Of a DNA stretch of 64,000 nt, positions 56,401 through 63,109 are shown piece by piece. Numbering within the stretch: the stretch's first letter is position 1; each line of letters begins with the position of its first letter. Below the pieces are notes generated by a model. That model was not told where the DNA came from. It ran no database searches and saw only the letters and a list, made by a program, of their open reading frames with translations. The DNA is from Antedon mediterranea (lineage: Eukaryota; Echinodermata; Crinoidea; Comatulida; Antedonidae). The translations under genes were made by a program, and so were the position numbers. Location of the stretch: assembly GCF_964355755.1 (NCBI RefSeq), contig NC_092672.1:33352501-33416500 (forward strand), given 5' to 3'.

Positions 56401-59400
56401 GGCATATCCGTATAGATTGAAGTTTTTGGGTTTACCTACACTGGAGTACAGACGATTAAGAGCGGATATGATCCAAATCTTCAGAATTATAAATGGTCTT
56501 GACGCTATTGAATGCAGAAAGTTTTTTACATTTGTTGATTGTCATGGAACTAGAGGTCATGAATACAAGCTATATAAAAACAAGTTTAGGCTTAATTCCA
56601 GGAAGTTTTCCTTCAGTTGTAGAGTTGTGGACTCATGGAATAACTTACCATCTAATGTTGTAAAAGCTCCAAATTTAAATCTGTTCAAGTCACTCCTCAA
56701 TGGTCATTGGAAGTCCCTTGACTGCAAGTTTACCTTTTCATATTTATAATCACTTTGGAACATTATGTGTACACCCGGAGCCCGGAGTCATACGAAGACA
56801 GGAAGGGTCATATAAGCTATATTTAGCTTTCTAACCGACCCATAACATCAAGCAAGTATCAAGCAAGTATATGAATGTTGTATGGTTATATATAAGGTTT
56901 TGACAGATAATGCCCCACCTTACCTAAATAATGTATTTACATTCAATGATATAAATTATAATCTAAGGCACAGTGATACACATCTATTCATCTCAAAGCC
57001 AAAAACCGATTTTAAAAAACGAAGTCTGTCTTATCGTGGAGCAATTATATGGAATAGTCTCAATGTTGATACCCTTCCAAATTCAGTTAAGTTGTTTAAA
57101 ACGTATCTGAAAAATGCATTGTAAACATAATGGTATGGTAATCTACGATCTACATCCAACTTTTAAAATGGCTAAATACTATGTAAAATGTGTGTTTTAT
57201 CACTATTATTTTAAGGTAAATGAAATCCAAAAGATTTATTATGTATTACAGTTGAATCCCCATGAATTATACACTTCGATAAGGGTTTCCGTTTACACGG
57301 GAAGTACCGGTATGGTGTACCCTAAATAGAGGTGTCAGATGAAGGGGATTCTGCTGTAATTTTGTTTCTTTTCAATTTCAATTTTTTTCGTTTCTGTTGT
57401 ATTTATAAGGTGTTGATTTTTGTTTGTTTTGTAATACAGTATCACGAACTTGTGTAAAAACAATCAATATTGATTGAACGAGTTGTACTGCACATCAGTC
57501 TCGTGTCTAAATAAAGTTTATATATATTCCGGACCTGAAGATTGGATCAACTTCACTTTCATCAACGTCATGACTCGCTGTCACTTTCAACGGGACTGTA
57601 TTTACCAACGTGTTTGGAAGTGATTGGGGTTTCTTATTATCCCCTTTAGATTTGCTTTGAAACAGCCAGCAATCTGCCTTTATATGACCCTTTTTCTTGC
57701 AGTGAAAACAAGTTCTGACAAATTTACTACTACGTACTATTAACTGTAGTTTTCTGACTTTGGACCTTAGAATCATCAACAGATTTGGAAACCGATTTGG
57801 TATTTACCACCTTGTGCGTGACCACATAATTATCGGCAACAGAAGCCGCTTTCATTAAATTATCAACTTTCTGCTCCTCTAGATGTGTACGAACTTCAGT
57901 AGGGGAACAAGATTTAAACTCCTCAACTAACATAAACTCACGAAGCTTTCCAAATTCACCCTTTACTCCTTCCGAACTACACCATCTATCAAAAAGAATC
58001 TGCTTCTTACGTGCAAATTCTGTAAACGTTTGATCATAAGGTTTACTTAAGTTCCAAAATTTCTGACGATACGCCTCTGGAACTAACTCATAAGCTGACA
58101 AAACAGCAGTTTTGACCGCTTCATAGCTTTCACATTGATCATCAGCCAATGCAGAAAATACCTCTTGGGCTTTACCCTTAGGTTTACTTAAGTTCCAAAA
58201 TTTCTGACGATACGCCTCTGGAACTAACTCATAAGCTGACAAAACAGCAGTTTTGACCGCTTCATAGCTTTCACATTGATCATCAGCCAATGCAGAAAAT
58301 ACCTCTTGGGCTTTACCCACAAGAGCAGTTTGTAACAACACAGTCCAGTGTCTAGCAGGCCACTTTAATCTATTAGCAATTTTCTCAAAAGCTAAAAAAT
58401 ATGTCTCTACCTCGTCCTCATTAAACTTGGGAACTCATTGAATATTCTGAGTAATCTCTGAATCATTAGGTGTAGAAACCCGTGTGGTGTGACCCATTTG
58501 GTTAGCTAATTCTAATTTCCTTAACTCAAATTCATGTTTTTCTTTTTCCATTTCTCTTTGAGTTTGCATCTCTAGAATCTCTATTTTTCTTCTTTCAAAA
58601 ATTAATTTTTCACGTTCCAATGCGATTCTAGCCAACTCTACCTCATTTCCCGCAGTATTTACGGATTCATGAGTAATTAAACGAACATGACTTCCAATCA
58701 CATTTATCAAGTCATATTTATAATATTCATGGAATCATTTATAGATGCTCCAACCCTAGTACCTAGGAGTCGCAAACGTTCCTCTGATAGCTGAGCTACC
58801 ACCTCAATGGACATGCTAGTATCCAAAAATTCCTCGTCAAAATCACTTTCTGACATAGTTTCTATTTGAAACAAACAAACAAAAATACAGGTTAAAATAA
58901 TAACCAATATGACGATAATTAAGGCACCAGTAATGAAATACCTGCCAAGCCCACACAGTATTAAACCTACCGTGCGCCGTGGTCTCAATAACTAGACCCC
59001 TAAAATCAAAGCCAAACCGACTTCTACTATCACAGGCAAGCCTACACAAGCCTAAAACAACAACACAGTGTACTACTACTGGCTCGACGACCGCCAAACC
59101 TCGTTCGCTATAAAACGCCTCTAAACCTAAAACCAGCTTAGAATAAGCAACAAAAATTACCATCAGTTCGATCTACAACTACAATTCCGTACTTTGTTTC
59201 ACGGATGACCCCCCAATTTGTTACGGGCTCGCTCTTTAGGCAGAAACCAACAATAAGAACATAACAAAACACGTTGTAGTTGTCGTCCATCTTTATTCAT
59301 CTCTTCCCTTTTACTCTAGAGGGCTCACTTCCGTGTGACAAACCCATCACAGTATGTATGTTTGTATGTTTGTTACTTGGCAAAAAAGAATTTTGACATG

Positions 59401-62400
59401 TATAGTATTTACTTTGTTTGTATGTATGTATGTATGTATGTTTGTTTGTATGTATGTTTGTTACTTGGCAAAAGAATGTTGCCAAGTATAGTATTTACTT
59501 TGTTTGTTACTTGGCCAAATTGAAAATTGGCCAAGTATGTTGATCTGTTTGGTTTGTGTGTTTGTTACTTGGCCAAATTGAAAATTGGCCAAGTATGTTG
59601 ATCTGTTTGGTTTTTGTGTGTGTTTGTTTGTTTGTTTGTTTGTTACTTGGCCAAATTGAAAATTGGCCAAGTATGTTGATAGGTGCGGTTTGTGTGTGTG
59701 TGTGTGTGTGTGGGTGTGTTTGTTTGTTTGTTTGTCATCACTCTAGCGCTCACAGTTTTGATTCGAATGACTCCAAATTACTACCATGCATGTCACCTGG
59801 TGCAAGGACGACACTGTCCAATTTTGGTTAAAATCTGGACTACGGTCCAAATTCTGGACCACTTTTAAAAATTATTTTCAGACCTGCTAGTGTTAAAAGA
59901 TAGGACAGAAGCTAAATGAAATTCTTTCAAGAGATAGGACAGAATTATCAAAAGCAGGTTAGCAGTCCTAACGTAAACTTAAATTGTATTTTCTCGGGAA
60001 CTACTTGTCCAAAAAACTTCTTTTTTGTACAAGAGGCAAGTGTTATAATTTGTGTTTTGTAATTTTGAAACATAATTAGATTTAATGTACAGGTTTTTTT
60101 ATGCGAGTAGTTTACAAAACCTATTTCTTTTCAAATTCACCCGTGTGTTTTTCGCGTTGCTGTTCTATTGTTAGCCAACTGAAGCTATTGTTCGTTGAAA
60201 GGCTGGTTACATAACCTGTAAACCTAAATCTCACAGCATAAGACACACACTTTTGGTGAAAATTGAGTCAATGTCAGGAGGCCAATTTTGATTTGGCCAA
60301 GTATCGCGCTATGCGCGAAGGCTAGTTTGTTTGTTACTTGGCCAAATTGAAAATTGGCCAAGTATGTTGATCTGTTTGGTTTGTGTGTTTGTTACTTGGC
60401 CAAATTGAAAATTGGCCAAGTATGTTGATCTGTTTGGTTTGTGTGTGTGTTTGTTTGTTTGTCATCACTCTAGCGCTCACAGTTTTGGTTCGAATGACTC
60501 CAAATTACTACCATACATGTCACCTGGTGCAAGGACGACACTGCCCAATTTTGGTTAAAATCTGGACCACGGTCCCAATTCTGGACCACTTTCAAAAATT
60601 ATGTTCAGACCTGCTAGTGTTAAAAGATAGGACAGAATTATCAAAATCCGGTGAGCAGTCTTAAATTAACAAGTAAACTAAAATTGCATTTTCTCGAGAA
60701 CTACTTGTCCAAAAAACTTCATTTTTGTACAAGAGGCAAGTGTTACAATTTGTCATTTGTAATTTTAAAATATAATTAGATTTAATGTACAGGTTTTTTG
60801 ATGCGAGTAGTTTACAAAACCTATTTCTTTTCAAATTCACCCGTGTGTTTTTTACGCGTGCTGTTCTATTGTTAGCCGACTAAAGCTATTGTTCGTTGAA
60901 AGGCTTGTTACATAACCTGTAAACCAAACTCGTATACACATGATTGTAGTGAAATTAGCCTAAATCTCACAGCATAAGACACACACTTTTGATGAAAATT
61001 GGGTCAATGTCAGGAGGCCAATTTTTATTTGGCCAAGTATCGCGCTATGCGCGAAGGCTAGTTTGTTTGTTTGTTTGTCATCACTCTAGCGCTCACAGTT
61101 TTGATTCGAATGACTCCAAATTACTACCATACATGTCACCTGGTGCAAGGACAACACTGCTCAATTTTGGTTAAAATCTGGACTACGGTCCAAATTCTGG
61201 ACCACTTTTAAAAATTATTTTCAGACCTGCTAGTGTTAAAAGATAGGACAGAAGCTAAATGAAATTCTTTCAAGAGATAGGACAGAATTATCAAAAGCAG
61301 GTTAGCAGTCCTAACGTAAACTTAAATTGTATTTTCTCGGGAACTACTTGTCCAAAAAACTTCTTTTTTGTACAAGAGGCAAGTGTTATAATTTGTGTTT
61401 TGTAATTTTGAAACATAATTAGATTTAATGTACAGGTTTTTTTATGCGAGTAGTTTACAAAACCTATTTCTTTTCAAATTCACCCGTGTGTTTTTCGCGT
61501 TGCTGTTCTATTGTTAGCCAACTGAAGCTATTGTTCGTTGAAAGGCTGGCTACATAACCTGTACACCAAACTCGTATACACATGATTGTAGTGAAATTAG
61601 CCTAAATCACACAGCATAAGACACACACTTTTGGTGAAAATTGGGTCAATGTCAGGAGGCCAATTTTGATTTGGCCAAGTATCGCGCTATGCGCGAAGGC
61701 TAGTTTGTTTGTTTGTTTGTTTGTCATCACTCTAGCGATCACAGTTTTGATTCGAATGAATCCAAATTACTACCATACATGTCACCTGATGCAAGGACGA
61801 CACTGCCCAATTTTGGTTAAAATCCGGACCACGGTCCCAATTCTGGACCACTTTTAAAAATTATTTTCAGACCTGCTAGTGTTAAAAGATAGGACAGATT
61901 TATCAAAAGCCGGTGAGCACCAAACTCGTGAAAAAATGTAATTGCTTTTCTAAATTTATAATTTAAAATTTAGTTCTTACATTATTTCCAAAAATAGAAA
62001 AGATGCTCTTTGTATTTAAATGTCCGCTAAGATTTAATTATTATTATTTTTTTTTATTATTGTACTGTACCGTTTGTGGTAAACAACAAATGCGTTTTGT
62101 TTTTACTCCATTCATAAAAATCAATCATGTACACGTATTTATCTTTTTTATGGGAAAGTAATTATATTGTATTGCTGTGAAATTCGGTGATTTGTTTAAT
62201 GTTTACAAGTGGTATGCCATGTAACGATAACGAGTGCATTTCAAAGCTATAAATATGAAAATATCTTGTTAATGTAATGTGGAATATTGTTATTGTTGTT
62301 ATAATGTAAAATATGAAACATAAGTATTATCACAGTGCATTCCAAGCTAAATGGAAGTAATTGGGAGTAATTTATTTTGTGGATGATAACTGGGTTTTAT

Positions 62401-62829
62401 TTGGACGTTGTTGAAGGCTTATGTCATGTCTGTGGTCCACATAAAGATCATTTTAAAAGCGATAACATAAGTTAAGACACACACAATTACCATTTGTTAA
62501 AGCTGTTACTGTTGCATGGAATCCTCTATATGTCTTACTAGAGTCCGTGTAGAAACGTATCCACAGTGTCGAGTTTTCGGAAATTATAGAATGAATGGTG
62601 GATGAACCTGTGAAAGTATACTCATAACTGTTTTCTTCAAACCCAACATACAGATAATCCCATCTATACTCTAGTTGAAAGTCGTTGAACTGAAGGAGAA
62701 TGACAAACTCTGATGAGGTGGACACTGTCCATTCGCAATTTAAATTGTTGTAGTAATTATTCGGATAATTTGGAGACGAAAATGAATATAAAACATTCGC
62801 ATCCTCAAGATATATATTGGTTATGCATT
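41492..62829 (-). CDS. Gene D: HYR-less adhesion GPCR, probably with an N-terminal CUB; 5' end outside window
   Basis: Minus-strand exons: 62829-62491 (CUB, assignment inferred), 48593-48348 (short mucin), 47876-47839, 47407-47261, 44821-44503, 44359-44187 (GAIN), 43768-43613 (GPS), 43461-43346 (TM1), 43086-42821 (TM2-TM4), 42304-42238 (ECL2), 42020-41492 (TM5-TM7 and tail). All phases join. No HYR exon lies between the mucin and GAIN exons. GPS C-N-C-T-H-L-T is intact. The tail stops early after QNPAFETSDEN; the last 15-20 residues of A and C, with the C-terminal motif, are missing. The CUB exon is 13.9 kb upstream across transposons. It is linked by strand, phase 1-1 and the lack of any other host exon between. 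A signal exon is not visible. If CUB belongs to another gene, D begins at or before 48593. Confidence 0.75.
42430..42740. repeat. Minisatellite, about 20/40-bp unit, in a gene D intron
   Basis: Degenerate repeats of AACGCGAAAAGGACAAATG and AACGCGCACGGAAAGGACAA alternate to give a 40-bp period. All six frames are rich in artificial ORFs. Located between the ECL2 and TM2-TM4 exons. Confidence 0.85.
44983..45090 (+). repeat. Interspersed repeat, copy 1 (ACGCGACTCTACAGCTCACTC)
   Basis: Shares GCGACTCTACAGCTCACTCT, a GGTCGGT run and GCGACTGCAGCCAT with 45989-46118, same orientation, 1 kb apart. The two may be long terminal or flanking repeats of one unit that encloses the hairpin at 45245-45397. 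No coding potential. Confidence 0.5.
45245..45397. repeat. Imperfect 153-bp palindrome (foldback element)
   Basis: Two arms of about 68 bp are near reverse complements around a short GAGGAAACGCCGA centre. The best-paired part is GGTGAATGATGAAAGGTTA against TTAACCTTTCATCATTCACC (the latter on the plus strand). Probably a MITE or foldback element. Confidence 0.65.
45590..45690. other. AGGCCT-rich cluster
   Basis: In an otherwise AT-rich intron, the palindromes CTAGGCCTAG and AGGCCT recur at least four times within 70 bp. No gene is seen; it may be dispersed repeat debris. Confidence 0.4.
45989..46118 (+). repeat. Interspersed repeat, copy 2
   Basis: Direct copy of 44983-45090 with an expanded GGTTGGTCGGTCGG tract. 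It ends CATCTATATGGCCTTGTT, against CATGTATATGACCTTGTT in copy 1. Confidence 0.5.
46297..47235. repeat. 28-bp satellite array (about 33 copies) in a gene D intron
   Basis: Unit GGTTTGAACAAGTTATG followed by CTATTTGCTAT (28 bp), head to tail with single-base variants (TTTGCTAT, TTTCCTAT, TTTTCTAT). It ends within about 25 bp of the donor side of the GAIN exon 47261-47407. No spacers separate the copies, so it is not a CRISPR. The ORFs here are repeat artefacts. Confidence 0.93.
47509..47663. mobile_element. MITE-like element, second complete copy
   Basis: Left end GCTCTGTCTACACTATC, right end GTGTAGACAGAGC, with CATATTTGGGCA repeats inside. Matches 4046-4195. Lies in the gene D intron between exons 47407 and 47839. 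Confidence 0.7.
48390..48575 (-). repeat. 45-bp coding repeat, gene D mucin (4 units)
   Basis: Four 15-residue units EPSAPVTPSAEPTTF make up most of the 82-codon exon 48593-48348. The exon is phase 1-1, with a ACATACGACAG acceptor and an AAAAG|GTTTAT donor. The unit differs from those in A, B, C and E, yet the Thr/Pro/Glu bias is the same. Confidence 0.8.
48679..49152 (+). CDS. LINE ORF1-like protein (157 aa, probably 5'-truncated)
   Basis: Contains NLIIHNVPES, VIRLGKRER, PRLLKVTVDS and IYVTPDLTQKEREKN, the pattern of a LINE ORF1 RNA-binding domain. The protein starts in the middle of the expected domain, so upstream ORF1 sequence is missing or in another frame. Nucleic-acid chaperone role by family analogy. 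Confidence 0.6.
   Translation: MCNLIIHNVPESHHEDSKDRRKEDTVYIDDVFNACQATGSTLSSVIRLGKREREGNKPRLLKVTVDSVATKRNILGGTKNLRDGKSDKWSNIYVTPDLTQKEREKNKLLRETLSFRRNEEGNESLAIRRGKIVDLSKERVNLNAKEGSIKGNQPFPR
49349..50296 (+). CDS. LINE apurinic-type endonuclease domain
   Basis: Carries YTNVDGLINKKAEL, ILAITEVF (catalytic Glu), VGCIYRSPNS, LLITGDFNY, SLLDLIIVND and GKSDHVIL (SDH motif): the N- to C-terminal order of the APE domain in LINE ORF2. It nicks target DNA to prime reverse transcription. The frame is lost in the T-run near 50270-50280, where the RT frame takes over. Confidence 0.8.
   Translation: MEDHNSSNDTSGSSDDTEDILRANKKDLNSKKKLYCVYTNVDGLINKKAELESYLSSKTDAPDILAITEVFPKRRSSDIDTTVLQLNGYDMFITDQLGRGVCIYTNKVLKATSVNFDTQVNNFNESVWCEIRLENEENILVGCIYRSPNSSKENNDALLELISTACRRKYPYLLITGDFNYREIDWTSWISRASENHGSSKLVDCLQDNFLYQVSNRNTRYRDGNRPSLLDLIIVNDELLIDEVSEYSPLGKSDHVILEFYLNCYCKIDDYQPSRFKFCNGNYHNLRNDLKEVNWTEMNDKDVNTAWSFFYRCNT
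50298..52289 (+). CDS. LINE reverse transcriptase
   Basis: Has NPSKSPGPDSIHPRVLKE, NYRPISLTSVICKVMES, YLDFSKAFDTVPHQRLL, SGIPQGSVLGPILF, MFADDTKLF (catalytic ADD), and the C-terminal VQRRETKAIPSL and LWNSLPEEAVN. All RT motifs are present without internal stops from 50370 to 52289. In the intact element it would be fused to the upstream endonuclease. Confidence 0.85.
   Translation, partial: ATSANIPKTKPKDGIKKKRKSAVWMNTEALAKIKKKYHAWKRYTATKHYKDYEKYTKLRNAASKESKKAKRIFEKKLAKEVKTNPKCFWNYVRSKTRIKCGISHLTKPDGSKTKNDEEKAFILNNFFCSTFTCEDISDVPELTNRYNGVPLSTLVFSREQVLKKLMSLNPSKSPGPDSIHPRVLKEAAELIADPLTNIFNKSIKEGIIPDDWKVAHVSAIFKKGNPTNPSNYRPISLTSVICKVMESLIRDDLMMFLEGNDLISNHQYGFRAGRSCVTQLIMVLDKWTAMIDEEGGVDVAYLDFSKAFDTVPHQRLLKKIQAYGINGNLLKWIECFLLGRKQRVAIKGTLSSWSHVTSGIPQGSVLGPILFLIYINDLPDILESHTEMFADDTKLFNHIKSRADCEALQRDIDAANDWAKTWQLQFNVNKCCIMHLGRNLELYNYTMSAEALQAKEEEKDLGVIFDQTLKFSKHVGIVSNRANRVVGLIRHTFNYLDEEMFVPLFKSLVRPHLEYANCVWSPFLRKDITCIEKVQRRETKAIPSLKDLDYTERLKRLNLPTLAFRRLRGDMIQVFKMVTGLSGSGMRNFFPMKTYERNLRRHRYTIYKRRPKLGIRKYNFSYRIVNLWNSLPEEAVNTTTVNAFKNKLDKFIERKYNKFTFMG
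52446..54182 (-). CDS. Gypsy integrase with N-terminal zinc finger, start of RT
   Basis: Open for 578 codons. It has an H2C2 finger (SGHLGV, CKSCHACQ at about residues 158-195) and a core with DCVGPLP, SDQGSNF and GALERFHQT, giving a D-D-35-E spacing between the second Asp and the Glu. A C-terminal chromo/GPY-like region follows (AGPYKVLERVGEVDYVL). The last 60 residues (HLSRDRKVEI, LFSDVPGRTNL) are the beginning of a gypsy RT. It inserts the cDNA into the genome. The frame upstream is broken by a shift near 54260 and a stop. Confidence 0.82.
   Translation of the reverse strand: MCLEKELSHVFPSCAVTRSMANKTIDEDESIDLCDSFYGDITDRVSQEAVCSGPESHTAQAEQQHPKVCDFGPTVLNRSRLVEEQSNDPDLVSFGQKALSVEEMSIVPVCYYIKDGILMRKWRPPDIPSSEVWNVIHQIVIPSGYRQDIICIAHDDPLSGHLGVNKTVDKILRHFFWPGLRKDVSNYCKSCHACQVVGKPNQKVPVAPLKPIPAFGEPFSRVIVDCVGPLPRTKNGNEYLLTIMCASSRFPEAIPLRRITAKNVVKALVKFFTWVGLPKAVPSDQGSNFMSKIFKQVLEQLGVAHINSSAYHPQSQGALERFHQTLKNMIKTYCFQFEKEWDEGVPLLLFAVRETVQESLGFSPFVLVYGHSVRGPLKIVKERLLGNAEESVSILDYVSEFRDRLNRAREMARKNLVKAQGKMKRLFDRKSEKRSFNSSDEVLVMLPLPSQPLSTRFAGPYKVLERVGEVDYVLDTPDRRKKKRLCHINMLKPYTVRNNSDTCTSTPVACVVEENSEEFGDPDTCVKFSNSDVLANIEEKVGHLSRDRKVEIVSLIFGNLQLFSDVPGRTNLITCNHL
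54250..54537 (-). CDS. Gypsy aspartic protease fragment
   Basis: VRVLRDTGASQSLI contains the D-T-G-A-S catalytic motif of retropepsins; one Asp per subunit, dimer expected. A downstream frameshift at about 54264 puts the LGNDLAG part in another frame. Its 5' junction with gag was cut by the LINE insertion. Confidence 0.72.
   Translation of the reverse strand: MRKLFKPFLSTGSVALINDVNLSKVRVLRDTGASQSLIIESALSFSNESSAGASVLIQGVEGGYKEVPLHVIRIETDIVSGDFVVGVGCRTPFGE
54523..57537 (+). mobile_element. LINE inserted in the gypsy element, itself interrupted
   Basis: The RT starts as NTWKIAKVTPIFKNGEK and NYRPISVLPILSKII. It has stops near 54704 and 54781, then continues open (FKKAFDTVNHNIL, CGVPQGSIVGP, MYADDTIIY) to about 55385 and after a shift to 55697. 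The RT C-terminus (VLTDNAPPYLNNVF, IIWNSLNVD) resumes at 56878. The 3' UTR ends with AATAAA near 57512. It is 5'-truncated and degenerate. The gene order proves it landed in an existing gypsy copy. Confidence 0.8.
55697..56875 (+). mobile_element. Second LINE nested in the first (5'-truncated, CR1/L2-like)
   Basis: Begins mid-RT at LLRKVEAYGISGNVYNW, then SGVPQGSVLGPILF and LFADDTKVYDYG to about 56165. After a one-frame shift it continues through VQRRATKSLSEIKHL to CRVVDSWNNLPSNV (56746). Its RT is related to that of the LINE at 50298-52289. The 3' end carries a doubled ATCAAGCAAGT near 56855. Third level of nesting. Confidence 0.78.
57507..58856 (-). pseudogene. Gypsy gag, SCAN-like capsid and CCHC knuckle, broken
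   Basis: Start MSESDFDEEFLDTSMS at 58856. A Glu/Lys-rich coiled-coil-like stretch (EREKLIFERRKIEI) follows, then a capsid with FWNLSKPYDQTFTEF and LREFMLVEEFKSCSP that resembles a SCAN domain, and a zinc knuckle CFHCKKKGHIKADC. Breaks: frameshift near 58708, in-frame TGA at 58435-58437, frameshift near 57750, and an in-frame 141-bp tandem duplication (58040-58180 and 58181-58321) of 47 codons. It cannot make a normal capsid. Confidence 0.72.
58040..58321 (-). repeat. 141-bp in-frame tandem duplication in gag
   Basis: The 47-codon segment beginning GKAQEVFSALADDQ is repeated head to tail with essentially no difference, so the duplication is recent or an assembly artefact. It would duplicate part of the capsid N-terminal half. 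Confidence 0.85.
59198..59216 (-). other. Putative primer-binding site of gypsy element
   Basis: Just inside the LTR, the minus strand reads TTGGGGGGTCATCCGTGA. This is close to the TGGGGGCTCGTCCGGGA used with proline tRNA by many LTR elements. The position 2-3 bp after the LTR end fits. Confidence 0.5.
59219..59351 (-). repeat. Putative 5' LTR of gypsy element (about 133 bp)
   Basis: On the minus strand it begins TGTGATGGGTTTG and ends GAGCCCGTAACA (TG..CA). It contains AATAAA followed by GATGGACG. It is short for an LTR. No partner LTR was found in the window because the 3' part of the element is lost, so the outer border is uncertain. Confidence 0.5.
59345..59734. repeat. GTAT/GTTT microsatellite and palindromic minisatellite
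   Basis: Tracts of GTAT, GTTT and GT alternate with a palindrome ACTTGGCCAA..TTGGCCAAGT (28 bp in all). Full copies lie at about 59511, 59568 and 59644, and two decayed ones near 59372 and 59462. Each palindrome is followed by TATGTTGATCTGTTTGGTT. Further copies occur at about 60340, 60395, 63348 and 63401. Confidence 0.85.
59735..60325 (+). mobile_element. Helitron-like non-autonomous unit, copy 1
   Basis: Starts TCATCACTCTAGCGCTCAC and ends with a GC hairpin CGCGC-TAT-GCGCG, 4 bp, then CTAG followed by T. A TC 5' end, a 3' hairpin and a CTRR end are Helitron features. The 5' neighbour is G rather than A, so the assignment is tentative. No Rep/helicase coding region. Confidence 0.5.
60462..61061 (+). 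mobile_element. Helitron-like unit, copy 2
   Basis: Same ends as copy 1, with an internal deletion of the AAGCTAAATGAAATTC segment and a different 3' half. Preceded by two palindromic minisatellite units (60330-60460). Confidence 0.5.
61078..61703 (+). mobile_element. Helitron-like unit, copy 3
   Basis: Ends as in copy 1. Its first half shares the AAGCTAAATGAAATTC insertion with copy 1, so copies 1 and 3 are closer to each other than to copy 2. Separated from copy 2 only by GTTT repeats. Confidence 0.5.
61724..61925 (+). mobile_element. Helitron-like unit, copy 4 (3'-truncated)
   Basis: Begins TCATCACTCTAGCGATC and follows the copy 2 version to about 61920, then leaves homology. The following 61930-62490 is AT-rich and shows no gene or repeat that I recognise. 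Confidence 0.45.
62491..62829 (-). CDS. CUB-domain exon (113 codons), probable N-terminal module of gene D
   Basis: Encodes a CUB fold: SPNYPNNYYNNLNCEW, then FNDFQLEYRWDYLYV, FTGSSTIHS, STLWIRFYTDSS and GFHATV. Only the first Cys pair (ECIT and LNCEW) is present; the second pair of classical CUBs is missing. AG acceptor at 62831-62830 and GTAATT donor; phase 1-1, like the mucin and HYR exons. CUB domains are extracellular binding modules and occur in some adhesion GPCRs. No signal peptide is found between 62830 and 64000. Confidence 0.8.
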
Positions 62830-63109
62830 CTGAAAAATATAACAAAAAATTAAAGAGTAAAGTAGTTATTATCCAGTGACAGTTTAAGTTTGGTCATCCA
62901 GGTAAGTAAATATATATTTAATTATTTATAATAAGTGAGAGAAAAAAAAAACTACTTCTTTCTTTCGTCAAATTGACAAATGAAATTAAACAAAGGGGCA
63001 CAAAAAAGGAAAAAAAGAACAGTCTTAAAGCAATTGTGAAGTACTAATGTTTTAAATAGTTTGAAATAAGTATTTGTTTGTATTTTGTTTTAAATGAATT
63101 ATTTATGAT

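Larger units (their letters stand above)
52455..59351 (-). mobile_element. Gmr1-like Ty3/gypsy retrotransposon, RT-truncated and split
   Basis: Minus-strand order: LTR (59351-59219), primer-binding site, gag (58856-57507), protease (54537-54250), integrase (54182-52600), then the beginning of the reverse transcriptase (LFSDVPGRTNLIT, about 52500). Integrase before RT is the arrangement described for Gmr1 elements of deuterostomes and is opposite to ordinary Ty3/gypsy. RT, RNase H and the second LTR are absent; the RT stops where the LINE tail begins (about 52468). A LINE (54523-57537) sits between gag and protease. Several frameshifts and stops make the element non-autonomous. Confidence 0.82.
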
